A stretch of DNA of 6,802 nucleotides, taken from assembly GCA_013349725.1 (NCBI GenBank), contig DUZB01000158.1:1-6802 (forward strand), in the 5' to 3' direction. The translations under genes were made by a program, and so were the position numbers. Source of the DNA: Deltaproteobacteria bacterium. Its GTDB lineage: Bacteria > Desulfobacterota > DSM-4660 > Desulfatiglandales > Desulfatiglandaceae. Of this stretch, positions 6,730 through 6,802 are shown piece after piece (position 1 is the first letter of the stretch; every line of letters begins with the position of its first letter). The notes below the pieces were generated by a model. That model was not told the origin of the DNA. It worked only from the letters and a program-made list of their open reading frames with translations, and did no database searches.

Positions 6730-6800
6730 CGTCATTCCCGCGAACGCGGGAATCCAGAAACATCAGGTGCTTATGGACTCCCGCGTTCGCGGGAGTGACG
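6730..6800. repeat. Pair of inverted 20-base hairpins (REP/MITE-like, ATTCCC-N8-GGGAAT type)
   Basis: Hairpin one (6734-6753) is ATTCCCGCG-AA-CGCGGGAAT and hairpin two (6777-6796) is ACTCCCGCG-TT-CGCGGGAGT; each is a perfect 9-bp stem with a two-base loop. The flanking blocks 6730-6755 and 6775-6800 are reverse complements at 24 of 26 positions, so the whole unit is a larger palindrome with a 19-base centre. The first hairpin fits the ATTCCC-N8-GGGAAT consensus of the neisserial dRS3 repeat, and similar GTCATTCCCGCG repeats are common in other proteobacteria. It could act as a bidirectional RNA hairpin at the end of the gene train. The element may continue past the window edge. Confidence 0.8.
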
Positions 6801-6802
6801 GC

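Noticed and set aside
6734..6753. Intrinsic terminator of the gene train
   Set aside because: The stem is strong and G/C-rich, but it is followed by AATCCAGAAAC and not by a T run. It may still act as an RNA end-protecting hairpin.
6730..6800. CRISPR array
   Set aside because: There are only two units, in inverted rather than direct orientation and joined by a short centre, and no cas gene.

Overview
The window is almost entirely coding, all on the + strand, and reads as one gene train: the end of a solute-binding protein gene (1-414), two permease genes (541-1518 and 1532-2464), two ATPase genes (2465-3421 and 3438-4418), an ATP-grasp ligase (4447-5892) and an N-formylglutamate amidohydrolase family protein (5898-6671). 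The first five encode a complete peptide-type (Dpp/Opp/Nik family) ABC importer. The last two are not transporter parts and are separated by only 5 bases. No tRNA, rRNA, CRISPR array, transposase gene or insertion sequence was seen.

Organism: base composition is about half G+C, start codons are ATG, and Shine-Dalgarno-like sites precede most genes. The short repeats are of kinds I associate from memory with Deltaproteobacteria (Desulfobacterota): an ACGC-GAT / CGCAGAT type inverted repeat at 427-505, and GTCATTCCCGCG-type hairpins at 6730-6800 preceded by a GGTCCCGTAAAAAGTC stretch. The Gram-negative lineage is therefore an inference from repeats and general gene style, not a proven assignment.

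Layout: 1-414 is the C-terminal part of the binding protein, cut by the window edge. 415-540 is a 126-base intercistronic region holding a 79-base imperfect inverted repeat with a small terminator-like hairpin nested inside it. 541-4418 is a tightly packed permease/ATPase block with gaps of 13, 0 and 16 bases. After a 28-base gap comes the ATP-grasp gene, then the amidohydrolase gene. The last 131 bases (6672-6802) are non-coding and repeat-derived: a 13-base perfect inverted repeat whose left arm overlaps the last stop codon, then two 20-base hairpins that are inverted copies of each other.

How it may work together (inference): the importer brings in a peptide or amino-acid conjugate. A ligase that makes amide-type bonds from carboxylates at the expense of ATP and a zinc hydrolase that cleaves N-acyl amino acids then act on it or on a product made from it. 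No histidine-degradation genes are visible, so the amidohydrolase is probably not a classical HutG. The ligase-hydrolase pair behind a peptide importer is the most interesting part of the window. The substrate cannot be read from the sequence.
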